A stretch of 16,148 bases of DNA from Roseburia sp. AM59-24XD (GTDB taxonomy: Bacteria; Bacillota; Clostridia; Lachnospirales; Lachnospiraceae). The translations under genes were made by a program, and so were the position numbers. The DNA lies in contig NZ_QUET01000045.1 of the NCBI RefSeq assembly GCF_003478445.1, positions 1 to 16,148 of the forward strand. The letters run 5' to 3'. A model generated the notes under the pieces. The model saw nothing but the letters and a program-made list of their open reading frames with translations, was not told the DNA's origin and did not search any database. This document shows positions 1 through 6,356 of the stretch, one piece after another; the stretch's first letter is position 1, and the number at the start of each line of letters is the position of its first letter.

Positions 1-1
1 C

Positions 2-211
2 ATTTTTCAACTGTTATATATAACTAAAGGGCAAAAAGCTCTGACAAAGAATTTTTTGCCTTTCATTATCATAGAAGAATCTTATTTACAGACTTTTTCT
101 CATAGTCTCGTATTATTAGATTCGGGGATTACTACTGTTGATGAAAGTCAAATGTTTAAAATAGTATTTTCACCAGAAAGAGTAATCTGTGAGGTGCCTT
201 TTTACGAGTGA
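2..211 (+). CDS. C-terminal end of an unidentified protein (partial, cut by window edge)
   Basis: An open frame runs from the first bases of the window to a TGA at 209-211 and gives 69 residues with no start codon needed inside the window, so it is probably the 3' end of a longer plus-strand gene. The tail is mixed hydrophobic and polar and ends in VICEVPFYE. I see no motif that identifies the family. It points towards the minus-strand gene that ends at 307, so the two converge. The frame could be chance, because only 70 codons are seen. A plus-strand frame this long in AT-rich DNA is suggestive but not proof. Confidence 0.4.
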   Translation: MFQLLYITKGQKALTKNFLPFIIIEESYLQTFSHSLVLLDSGITTVDESQMFKIVFSPERVICEVPFYE

Positions 212-247
212 ATAATCCAGCTTCCATGTCCCGCCTGTCCGGGAATC

Positions 248-307
248 GGAAACCGCAAATCCATTTTTAAGGAAACCGTCATTCCGGCGGTGGAAACGCA
301 AATCCAT
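248..307. repeat. Three iteron-like GGAAAC(C)G repeats at about 22-bp spacing
   Basis: GGAAACCG begins at 248 and 271, and GGAAACG begins at 292, giving spacings of 23 and 21 bp. The first and third copies extend into the same CGCAAATCCAT (254-264 and 297-307) and differ by a single C. A short inverted repeat, TCCCG/CGGGA, lies just upstream at 229-244. Phased direct repeats of this sort often bind a replication, mobilization or regulatory protein. The role here is not shown by the sequence. The last copy touches the 3' end of the minus-strand gene at 307. Confidence 0.4.
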
Positions 308-555
308 CAGCTTACCACATTGATATCCAGCGGAATACACATTCCTGCAATCAATGCAAAGGTAATACTGACAATACACAAAGCAACCGTCACCGCTTTT
401 CTTAAGCTTTTTACTCCGATAACTTTGTAATACTGCCAGCGGTCATGCCACTTCTCATCAATCCGGTCAAATACATTTCTGAATAGAAGAAATCCTCCTA
501 TCAAAATCCCCGCAGAAGCAAGAATCATAATGCTAATCACAACAATGCTTCCCAT
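307..555 (-). CDS. Small two-TM membrane protein of mobile-element type
   Basis: The protein has 82 residues. There are two clear hydrophobic stretches, about residues 3-26 and 53-76, separated by a charged loop (FRNVFDRIDEKWHDRWQYYK), so it should be a small integral membrane protein. It has no catalytic motif. It lies 77 bp downstream of the DUF3847 gene on the same strand and probably shares a transcript with it and the TnpW-type gene, although hairpins lie in the gap. The Shine-Dalgarno sequence before the ATG at 555 is weak (GCGAGG). The function is unknown. Its context with TnpW and DUF3847 suggests it belongs to a mobilizable element. A longer-looking overlapping minus-strand frame at 170-379 is taken as spurious. 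Confidence 0.6.
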   Translation of the reverse strand: MGSIVVISIMILASAGILIGGFLLFRNVFDRIDEKWHDRWQYYKVIGVKSLRKAVTVALCIVSITFALIAGMCIPLDINVVS

Positions 556-578
556 AAGCCTCGCAGAGCGCGCGCCAG

Positions 579-630
579 AGACAGGCTCTGCCTGTCTATA
601 AGTGCGCCCTTCTCCCTAAAAAGAGAAGGG
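579..630 (-). terminator. Two adjacent hairpins downstream of the DUF3847 gene
   Basis: CCCTTCTC (607-614) pairs perfectly with GAGAAGGG (623-630). AGACAGGC (579-586) pairs perfectly with GCCTGTCT (590-597). Both lie in the gap just after the minus-strand stop codon at 633-635. There is no T-run on the minus-strand 3' side, so an intrinsic terminator is uncertain. They may instead limit read-through or stabilise the message end. A further short palindrome, TCAGGA/TCCTGA, covers the stop codon (633-647). Confidence 0.35.
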
Positions 631-632
631 AA

Positions 633-971
633 TCAGGAAACTCCTGACTCCCCGCATTCTTCTTTTCTCATGTCTGTATCAGGACTTTTCTGTATTGCTT
701 TGGAGAAAAATTTTCCGTTGGCTTCCTGCTTATTTAAAAAGGCAATCAGCTTAGGGATTTCTTCCAGCTCAATACATCTTCCAAGTACTGACTCCACCGC
801 CGCACCGATTTCAATCAGACGGTGGGTACGGATTTTCCGTTCTTCCTCCTTCTTTCGTTTCTCCAGCTGCTTCTTTTGTGTCTCATAACGCTTCAACTCC
901 TGTGCCAGCTTCTCGATCCTTAAATCCTTCTCCTGGATTCTTTCTTCATAGGTTTTGGTTGATTTACCCAT
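633..971 (-). CDS. DUF3847-type coiled-coil protein of mobilizable elements
   Basis: The start is placed at the ATG at 971 because AAGGAG lies six bases before it. An upstream in-frame ATG at 1007 has no such site. This gives 112 residues. The first half is a highly charged helix rich in E, K and R (EERIQEKDLRIEKLAQELKR, then KKQLEKRKKEEERKIRTHRL), a likely coiled coil. The second half (IEIGAAVESVLGRCIELEEI, then KLIAFLNKQEANGKFFSKA) matches from memory the conserved part of DUF3847 proteins, which are common beside relaxase genes on Firmicutes mobile elements. The biochemical role is unknown. A small hairpin, CTGATA/TATCAG (988-1003), precedes its ribosome binding site. The gene lies between the TnpW-type gene and the small membrane protein on the same strand. 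Confidence 0.75.
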   Translation of the reverse strand: MGKSTKTYEERIQEKDLRIEKLAQELKRYETQKKQLEKRKKEEERKIRTHRLIEIGAAVESVLGRCIELEEIPKLIAFLNKQEANGKFFSKAIQKSPDTDMRKEECGESGVS

Positions 972-1033
972 AGTAAACTCCTTCTTGCTGATAAAAATAT
1001 CAGCCATAAAACTAATAGATTTGTGTGTAACAA

Positions 1034-1216
1034 TTACTCTGCATCCGGTGTGGCAACTTTCCGATTGTCAATATCATTTACCACTAGATGCAAAAGCTTA
1101 TCCTCAAAGGTAGATGTGATATTCTCTGCGAAAAATACATTTACCTTATAGGTGGTCTGTCCTTTTCTTTTGGTAAAAGAGGACATCGCCCGCTCCTTAC
1201 TTACTGCCTGCTCCAT
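1034..1216 (-). CDS. TnpW-type transposon-encoded small protein
   Basis: The start is set at the ATG at 1216, which follows AAGGAGGTGA with seven bases of spacing. The in-frame start at 1249 has no site. The product is 60 residues and contains SSFTKRKGQTTYKVNVFFAE followed by TFEDKLLHLVVNDI, the pattern of the TnpW family first named on Tn4451-like mobilizable transposons. The function of TnpW is not known. The family usually sits close to accessory or mobilization genes, as here with the DUF3847 gene 62 bp downstream. The gene is divergent from the sigma-like gene at 1458. The identification comes from recalled sequence pattern, not from a search. Confidence 0.7.
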   Translation of the reverse strand: MEQAVSKERAMSSFTKRKGQTTYKVNVFFAENITSTFEDKLLHLVVNDIDNRKVATPDAE

Positions 1217-1234
1217 AATAATTTCACCTCCTTC

Positions 1235-1263
1235 TTGAAATACGAACACATGTTTGTTATAAT
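1235..1263 (+). promoter_or_regulatory. Sigma-A-type promoter for the sigma-like gene
   Basis: TTGAAA (1235-1240) and TATAAT (1258-1263) are separated by exactly 17 bp on the plus strand. A transcript from here would have a leader of nearly 190 nt before the start at 1458. The -35 box lies just upstream of the divergent TnpW-type gene. Confidence 0.6.
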
Positions 1264-1339
1264 CGAAGTATCTTTGACGGACTGCTACAACGGATAAGAT
1301 AAATCTTCATAAAATCCGGCTCCTTTCTTCTGGTTTTGA

Positions 1340-1367
1340 GTAATCTTTTTGAGATAAATAAGATTAC
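1340..1367 (+). promoter_or_regulatory. Hairpin in the long 5' leader
   Basis: GTAATCTT (1340-1347) and AAGATTAC (1360-1367) are perfect inverted repeats with a 12-nt loop, inside the untranslated leader between the promoter at 1235-1263 and the gene at 1458. It could be an attenuator, an RNA structure or a dyad operator. No known riboswitch consensus is recognised. Confidence 0.35.
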
Positions 1368-1457
1368 TTCCTCACCTATAGGAGAAATGCAGTCCCAAAA
1401 CGGAACTGTTTTTTATAGAAGTTCTGAAAGAAATTTTTGAAAGGTGGTGAATCCCTG

Positions 1458-2216
1458 TTGAAGGAATGTACAAATGATTATTTTGAAGAAGACATACAGG
1501 AAGATGAACTGACGGATGCCCTTGAACAGGAGAATGCCGCTATTCTTGAAATAGAACTTGAGATGGAAAATGAACCGGAAGTATCAAAGATACCGGAAAC
1601 ATCAACGAGGGAAAAGCTGAAACGTGAACTGGAACAGGAAGCACTGGCACGTCTTGAGGATTCTGCCAGAACCGAGGAGAAATTTGCAAATGTGGTTACA
1701 TGGTGGAAAAGGCTTGATGCCAACCGGGAACGTAAGGAACGCTATCATGAAATAGGAAGATCGGATGTTCCCCTTGAATGGGGAATGTCACCGGATGAGA
1801 TTGTAATTCCTGCTCCCATCCGGCATGTTTTCTGGAAGCAGATACTGAAAGGGGATTTCCTTGATGCCATTTATGACTGCCTCTTTGAAATGCATGAGCT
1901 GGTGACGGATGAGGATATTTCCAAAGCAATCTTTGCATTAAAAGATGTACAGAAGGAGCTTTTATATCAGCTTGCCATTAAAGGATACTCCTGTCAGTTG
2001 ATTGCAGCATTTAGAGAGCAGACCGACAGAAATATCCGCAAAATCCGTGACACCATGTTAAAAAAGCTTCGTAAATCCTTTATGCAGGCATTACAGAACA
2101 GAGTAGACAATCAGCTTTCTCTGACAAAGCAAGAGCAGATTTTTTATGACAATTACCGATCACTGATTACGGATAAAAAGAATAAGAAAACGAAAGAAAT
2201 CACAAATACCATTTGA
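1458..2216 (+). CDS. Sigma-70 region-4-like DNA-binding protein
   Basis: The start is taken as TTG at 1458, because AAGGTGGTGA (1441-1450) stands seven bases before it. A TTG at 1437 in the same frame lies upstream of that site. The product is about 252 residues. The N-terminal third is very acidic and probably disordered or helical. About residues 157-206 read DVQKELLYQLAIKGYSCQLI followed by a helix ending in MLKKLRK, which has the shape of the helix-turn-helix of sigma-70 region 4 as found in the sigma-like proteins of integrative elements. No region 2 is obvious, so it may be an accessory regulator and not a true sigma factor. It is followed after 84 bp by the zinc-ribbon gene and is likely co-transcribed with it. 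Confidence 0.6.
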   Translation: MKECTNDYFEEDIQEDELTDALEQENAAILEIELEMENEPEVSKIPETSTREKLKRELEQEALARLEDSARTEEKFANVVTWWKRLDANRERKERYHEIGRSDVPLEWGMSPDEIVIPAPIRHVFWKQILKGDFLDAIYDCLFEMHELVTDEDISKAIFALKDVQKELLYQLAIKGYSCQLIAAFREQTDRNIRKIRDTMLKKLRKSFMQALQNRVDNQLSLTKQEQIFYDNYRSLITDKKNKKTKEITNTI

Positions 2217-2300
2217 CCTTGGGGAACAGGCTTGTTATGATAGTAATATATTTTCTGGTGATACAGATTACATTTTAGAACGGACAGATTGGAGGCTTTT

Positions 2301-3209
2301 ATGAGTAACCTATTCCAGAAAACCAGCTCCAACTGGGCACGATACGACAAATATGACTGGAAGGAAGATAAAGAAGGTACGTTGTACATCACACCTTCAC
2401 CGGATGCGAAAGTGTCTCTCTATAATCCGCTAAAGGATTCGGAGCAGATGGTATTAAAGGCGGTAAACCTCGGACTGATGTGCATGGACAAAAATAATAC
2501 ACAGGAACATTTGCAGAATGCCATTATGGATTTTGTTACCGGTTATGGACTGCTTGGATTTATGACGGCACTGCCTACCACGCCGGACTTCATCACTTAT
2601 CATTCGGTATATTTACCGAAAAATCATTTCATCAAAGAGGAAAGCATGACTACGGAAAAGTATCTTTCCTATTTCTTTCCCTTTGATAAGATTGATTTTG
2701 TAAAAAAAGGAATGGAATCATCATGGAGTACGGATGATGTGCAGATGATGGCACTGATTATGACTATGAAAAATAAACCGCAGGCAGTAATGATGAGTTT
2801 CCAGAAAGAATATGCAGAAAGGTATGACTGGCTTGTGACTTTATTTAAAGACTGGGCATTTACCTTTATGTCAAGCTTTCTATACTATCAGGATTTTGAC
2901 AAGATGGATGATATGCAAAAGAATTTATACCGTCAGGGCATGGCGGCATTTGGCGGTATTGCACCAATCTATCATATAGAGCTGCTTGACCGACCTACCA
3001 TCGTGTGGGATTTCCATTCTCTGCTATTGGGTGTGCAGATGATGTTTTCTTTTATGCTTACAGATGAAAAGTCCTCCCTGAAGGTATGTAAGCACTGTGG
3101 AAAAGCCTTTGTTGCCAGCAGACCCAACAGCGTATTTTGCAGTGGTAAATGTAAAAACCGGTATAATGTGTATAAGAGCCGTGCTAAGGATAAAGACAAC
3201 GCTAACTAA
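2301..3209 (+). CDS. Protein with C-terminal zinc ribbon (DUF6076/CGNR-like)
   Basis: GGAGG at 2291-2295 sets the ATG at 2301 as the start, giving 302 residues. The body (residues 1-255) is an uncharacterised alpha/beta-looking region without a catalytic motif that I recognise. The C-terminus carries four cysteines at about 263, 266, 280 and 284, in CKHCGKAF, VFCSGKC and then KNRYNVYKSR. This treble-clef-like ribbon resembles CGNR zinc fingers and the tail of DUF6076 proteins, and suggests nucleic-acid binding. It sits between the sigma-like gene and the RhuM gene on the same strand, in DNA that looks like mobile-element cargo. The cellular role is unknown. Confidence 0.6.
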   Translation: MSNLFQKTSSNWARYDKYDWKEDKEGTLYITPSPDAKVSLYNPLKDSEQMVLKAVNLGLMCMDKNNTQEHLQNAIMDFVTGYGLLGFMTALPTTPDFITYHSVYLPKNHFIKEESMTTEKYLSYFFPFDKIDFVKKGMESSWSTDDVQMMALIMTMKNKPQAVMMSFQKEYAERYDWLVTLFKDWAFTFMSSFLYYQDFDKMDDMQKNLYRQGMAAFGGIAPIYHIELLDRPTIVWDFHSLLLGVQMMFSFMLTDEKSSLKVCKHCGKAFVASRPNSVFCSGKCKNRYNVYKSRAKDKDNAN

Positions 3210-3238
3210 TTCACCTGCTATAAGAAAGAAGGCTGATT

Positions 3239-4264
3239 ATGAATACAGATATTACAAAACAAATGGAAATGGTGCTGTACAGAACCGAAGATGATAACGT
3301 GACTGTAAGCGCCTTGATAAAAGATGAAACGATATGGCTGACACAAAAAGCCATGGCTGAATTGTTTGGTATTGACAAGTCGGGCATCAGCCGCCATTTA
3401 GCAAAGATTTTTGAATCCGGTGAGCTGGATGAGGAAGTGGTTGTTGCAAAAATTGCAACAACCACTCAGCACGGAGCAATGCAGGATAAAACACAGACTA
3501 TTCCTACCAATTATTACAATCTGGATGCCATTATTTCTGTAGGTTACAGAGTAAACTCCATTCAGGCAACCAGGTTCCGTATATGGGCAACCAGTATTTT
3601 GAAGGAATATATGATAAAGGGCTTTGCTATGGATGATGAACGTTTAAAGCAGGGAAAAACCGCTTTTGGCAAGGATTACTTCCGTGAATTGCTGGAAAGA
3701 GTTCGCTCCATCCGTGCCAGCGAACGCAGAATATGGCAACAGATAACCGATATTTTTGCAGAGTGCAGCATTGATTATGATAGAGATTCTGATACTGCAT
3801 ATCATTTTTATGCTACCATACAGAACAAATTCCACTATGCCATTACCGGTAAAACAGCGGCTGAAATCGTCTACAATCAAGCTGACCACACCAAGGAAAA
3901 TATGGGCTTGACCACATGGAAAAATGCTCCCGATGGTCGTATTCTCAAATCTGATACACCGATTGCCAAAAACTATTTGGACGAAAAACAGATTCGTCAG
4001 TTGGAACGTGCTGTTACAGGATATTTTGATTACATAGAGGATTTGATTGAACGTGAAAATGTCTTTACAATGGAGGAATTTTCAAAAAGCGTGAACGAGT
4101 TCCTTGAATTCCGAAGATATGATATTTTAAAGGATAACGGACGTATTTCCCATAAACAGGCGTTGGAGAAAGCATATCAGGAATACGATATCTTTAATAA
4201 GACACAACCGATTGAGTCTGATTTCGATAAGGTAGTTAAAGGATTGGCAAAAGCTGAGAACTAA
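3239..4264 (+). CDS. rhuM: RhuM family protein
   Basis: The product is 341 residues and starts at ATG 3239, preceded by AAGAAGG. Residues about 30-60 (IWLTQKAMAELFGIDKSGIS, then RHLAKIF) form a helix-turn-helix-like segment. This is followed by the conserved YYNLDAIISVGYRVNS region and a C-terminal part with YHFYATIQNKFHYAITGKTA and EIVYNQADHTKENMGL. These are the hallmark blocks of the RhuM family, named for a gene of Salmonella pathogenicity island 3. RhuM proteins are common on bacterial mobile and defence-related DNA, but their biochemistry is not settled. The length fits the family, and I see no frameshift. It is the last gene of the plus-strand block and is closed by the terminator at 4332-4361. 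Confidence 0.88.
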   Translation: MNTDITKQMEMVLYRTEDDNVTVSALIKDETIWLTQKAMAELFGIDKSGISRHLAKIFESGELDEEVVVAKIATTTQHGAMQDKTQTIPTNYYNLDAIISVGYRVNSIQATRFRIWATSILKEYMIKGFAMDDERLKQGKTAFGKDYFRELLERVRSIRASERRIWQQITDIFAECSIDYDRDSDTAYHFYATIQNKFHYAITGKTAAEIVYNQADHTKENMGLTTWKNAPDGRILKSDTPIAKNYLDEKQIRQLERAVTGYFDYIEDLIERENVFTMEEFSKSVNEFLEFRRYDILKDNGRISHKQALEKAYQEYDIFNKTQPIESDFDKVVKGLAKAEN

Positions 4265-4331
4265 ACAAAGTTAAATAAAACTGTCAAAATTCAGCAATAC
4301 AGAAAAAGCGAATTTAGGAAATAGCAATTGT

Positions 4332-4361
4332 GAAAAAGGCGGATATTGTTCCGTCTTTTTC
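4332..4361 (+). terminator. Intrinsic terminator after the RhuM gene
   Basis: GAAAAAGGCGGA pairs with TCCGTCTTTTTC with a single G-T wobble around a short loop, and the 3' arm ends in a T-run. The A-run on the other arm would let it work in both directions. It separates the RhuM block from the MarR-type gene. Confidence 0.75.
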
Positions 4362-4363
4362 TA

Positions 4364-4416
4364 TTGACAGATAATAGGTAATATATTACCATATATAAAG
4401 TAATATATTACCTATT
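4364..4416 (+). promoter_or_regulatory. Promoter overlapped by a large palindromic MarR-type operator
   Basis: TTGACA (4364-4369) is followed after 17 bp by TACCAT (4387-4392), a fair -10 box. Overlapping it is a perfect 17-bp inverted repeat, AATAGGTAATATATTAC (4373-4389) and its complement (4400-4416), with a 10-bp centre. Each arm also contains a near-perfect palindrome of its own (GGTAATATATTACC at 4377-4390, and the copy at 4399-4412). This gives two boxes about 22 bp apart on the same DNA face. The layout fits autorepression of the MarR-type gene, which begins 11 bp downstream of the right arm. Confidence 0.8.
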
Positions 4417-4426
4417 GGAGGATGAT

Positions 4427-4900
4427 ATGAATATTAAAGATGTGATTCGTAGTGACAAAGTAGATTTTACAGGGATTGATCCATCTTATTTTTTACTGGG
4501 ATTATTAAGTGCTTTTGATAACAGATTTCAGGCTGTTGCAGATAGCACGATGAAAGAAGTAAGTTGGAAACAGTTTTTTGCAATTATATGTATTAATCTG
4601 TGTAAAGGAAAACCAACGGTTAAAGAACTTGCTGAGATTATGGGTAGCTCACATCAGAATGTAAAACAGATTTTATTAAAATTGGAAAAGAAAGGTTTTG
4701 TTACTATTATCGTAGATAAAAATGATAAGCGAAAACAGCGCATTGAACTTACTGACTATTGTAGAGATTTCTGTGAAAAAAACGATGAAATGACTATGAG
4801 TATTTTGAAAAAAATGTTTGCAGGTGTTTCAGAGGAGCAGCTACAAGTAACAATACAGACGATTATACAAATTGAAGATAATTTGAAGGACTTAGCTTGA
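4427..4900 (+). CDS. MarR family winged-helix transcriptional regulator
   Basis: GGAGG (4417-4421) sets ATG 4427 as the start, giving 157 residues. The fold order is that of MarR. An N-terminal dimerisation helix is followed by a recognition helix-turn-helix (TVKELAEIMGSSHQNVKQIL, then LKLEKKGFV), a wing (IVDKNDKRKQRIELT) and C-terminal dimerisation helices. It should bind the palindromic boxes at 4373-4416 as a dimer and repress its own promoter together with the flavodoxin-like gene that follows 34 bp after its stop. The ligand or redox signal cannot be read from the sequence. Several cysteines are present (for example in FAIICINLCK and DYCRDFCEK), so thiol sensing is possible but unproven. 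Confidence 0.88.
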   Translation: MNIKDVIRSDKVDFTGIDPSYFLLGLLSAFDNRFQAVADSTMKEVSWKQFFAIICINLCKGKPTVKELAEIMGSSHQNVKQILLKLEKKGFVTIIVDKNDKRKQRIELTDYCRDFCEKNDEMTMSILKKMFAGVSEEQLQVTIQTIIQIEDNLKDLA

Positions 4901-4934
4901 TTTAAGACAAATGAAAGAAATGGAGAATATTGAG

Positions 4935-5471
4935 ATGAGTAAAGACATTATTGTAATTTATAATTCACAGACTGGATTTACAAAGAAATACGCACAATGG
5001 ATTAGTGAAGCCCTAGAATGTGAATGTGTTGAGCTTAATGAAGCTGGCAAACTGAACTTTGAGCAGTATGATGCGATAATATTTGGCAGCTGGGCATGTG
5101 CAGGTGGAATTAGTAAAATCAAGTGGTTCAAGAACAATCTTAAAAAGTGGAACGACAAAAAATTGGCAGTATACTGCGTAGGCGGAAGTCCTATAGAAAA
5201 TCCTGAAATAGAAGTGGCGATGAAGAATTGGTTTACTGAAGAAGAACATCAAAAGGTAAAGATATTTTATTGTCCGGGTGGATTTAATTATGAGAGAATG
5301 TCGGGTACTTCTAAATTAATGATGAAAATGTTTATAAGTGCATTAAAGGCAAAAAAAGACAAGACTGAAGCAGAGAAGATTCAAGCAGAAATGATTTCTA
5401 AGTCATACGATATCAGTGACAAGAAATATATTGAACCAATTGTGGACTGGGCAAAGCACATTTATGATTGA
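4935..5471 (+). CDS. Flavodoxin-domain protein
   Basis: ATG 4935 is preferred, because GGAG lies nine bases before it (4922-4925), whereas the in-frame ATG at 4911 has no close site. The product is 178 residues. The N-terminus IIVIYNSQTGFTKKYAQWI is a beta strand followed by the FMN phosphate loop (SQTGFT). Later segments YDAIIFGSWACAGGI and KLAVYCVGGSP are the next strands and loops of a flavodoxin-like fold. It probably binds FMN and acts in electron transfer, or as a flavodoxin-type oxidoreductase similar to HemG-like proteins. The exact partner is unknown. It is likely co-transcribed with the MarR-type gene and under its control. No terminator is seen after it. Confidence 0.8.
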   Translation: MSKDIIVIYNSQTGFTKKYAQWISEALECECVELNEAGKLNFEQYDAIIFGSWACAGGISKIKWFKNNLKKWNDKKLAVYCVGGSPIENPEIEVAMKNWFTEEEHQKVKIFYCPGGFNYERMSGTSKLMMKMFISALKAKKDKTEAEKIQAEMISKSYDISDKKYIEPIVDWAKHIYD

Positions 5472-5535
5472 TGTGATAAAATTGAAAATTACAGTAATAT
5501 AAACTACTCGAAATGCATATGTCAAATAGATTTCC

Positions 5536-5709
5536 CTAGAATTCTGCTTTTTCCAGCCGTTCTTCAAAGTAGATTTCCAGCTGGGCTCGTATCTGGGACC
5601 AGTCCCTGCGGCGTCCGGTCCATTTTTTAGTGATGTCCATAGTAGCCAGATAGAGCATTTTTAAGAGGCTGTCATCGCTTGGAAATACTGTCTTGCTTTT
5701 GGTGAGAGC
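5536..5709 (-). mobile_element. 3' remnant of an IS256-family transposase
   Basis: On the minus strand the frame ending in TAG at 5536-5538 reads SALTKSKTVFPSDDSLLKML, then YLATMDITKKWTGRRRDWSQ, then IRAQLEIYFEERL. This matches from memory the C-terminal end of IS256-type (mutator) transposases. Only about 58 residues of the roughly 400-residue protein remain and there is no start, so it is a dead fragment. Its upstream edge, near 5709, joins directly to a truncated C5 methyltransferase in a different frame. The element end should lie in 5472-5535, but I cannot identify a terminal repeat there. Confidence 0.75.
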
Positions 5710-6203
5710 CGATTCTGTGGTACATTTCCGTACTCCATTGCGTTGAGAACCTTTGTTTTTATATGATATCCCAGATATTCTAATTGTTCTTGAATGACTT
5801 GAAACGTATTGCCGTGATCGTGTCCAACCAGATTCTTGACATTTTCAAAGAATACAACTTTGGATTGGTGTCCGGCTGCTTTCTTTTCCCTAATAATACG
5901 CATCATTTCAAAGAATAGCGTTCCTCGTCCTTTTTCATCATCGAATCCCTGTCTATATCCGGCAAGCGAAAAGGCTTGACAAGGAAATCCACCAACCATT
6001 ACATCAAATTCTGGCATTTCACTCGCATTTATTGTGTTAATATCACGGCAGTCTGCTCTGATATTAAAGTTGTTTTCGTAGGTGGCAATAGGGTATTTGT
6101 CAATCTCATTTGCGTATACGACTTCAAATGCTCTGGTCTGTTCAAAGCCTAAATCAATTCCACCTACTCCGGCAAAAAAACATGCTACTTTTCAATTATT
6201 CAT
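5709..6203 (-). pseudogene. C5 cytosine DNA methyltransferase, broken at both ends
   Basis: On the minus strand a continuous frame shows motif I (FFAGVGGIDLGFEQ), the catalytic motif IV (GGFPCQAFS, with the Pro-Cys pair), motif VI (ENVKNLV) and the start of motif VIII (NVPQNR). Homology then stops near 5709, where IS256 transposase sequence begins in another frame. The chimeric frame ends at 5661. The target-recognition domain and motifs IX-X are missing. At the 5' end the natural-looking ATG at 6203 is followed by AAT AAT and then TGA at codon 4. No ATG, GTG or TTG follows in frame until 6017, beyond motif I. The gene is therefore nonfunctional by two independent lesions. A cognate restriction endonuclease is not visible. 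The ATG at 6203 overlaps the stop of a short upstream minus-strand frame ending KREREKRPQQTDQ, probably a relic of the preceding operon gene. Confidence 0.88.
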
Positions 6204-6318
6204 TGATCTGTCTGCTGTGGACGTTTCTCTCGTTCACGTTTTAAGCAGGGAGTTTATCATGAAAACTTATGTGGATAGTATGAAAGATAATATTCTTTTT
6301 TTTTCATATGGATGGGTG

Positions 6319-6324
6319 TATAAT
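6319..6324 (+). promoter_or_regulatory. Probable -10 box for the gene at 6357
   Basis: A perfect TATAAT preceded by TG lies 32 bp before the ATG at 6357. The -35 region is a T-run with no good TTGACA match, so the promoter is tentative. It begins just after the methyltransferase remnant. Confidence 0.4.
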
Positions 6325-6356
6325 GAGAGAAAATATCGTCGAGAGAGGAGAACTAT

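Noticed and set aside
170..379. Minus-strand frame of 69 codons near the left end
   Set aside because: It overlaps both the membrane-protein gene and the iteron-like repeats and has no family features. The overlap with a better-supported gene makes it unlikely.
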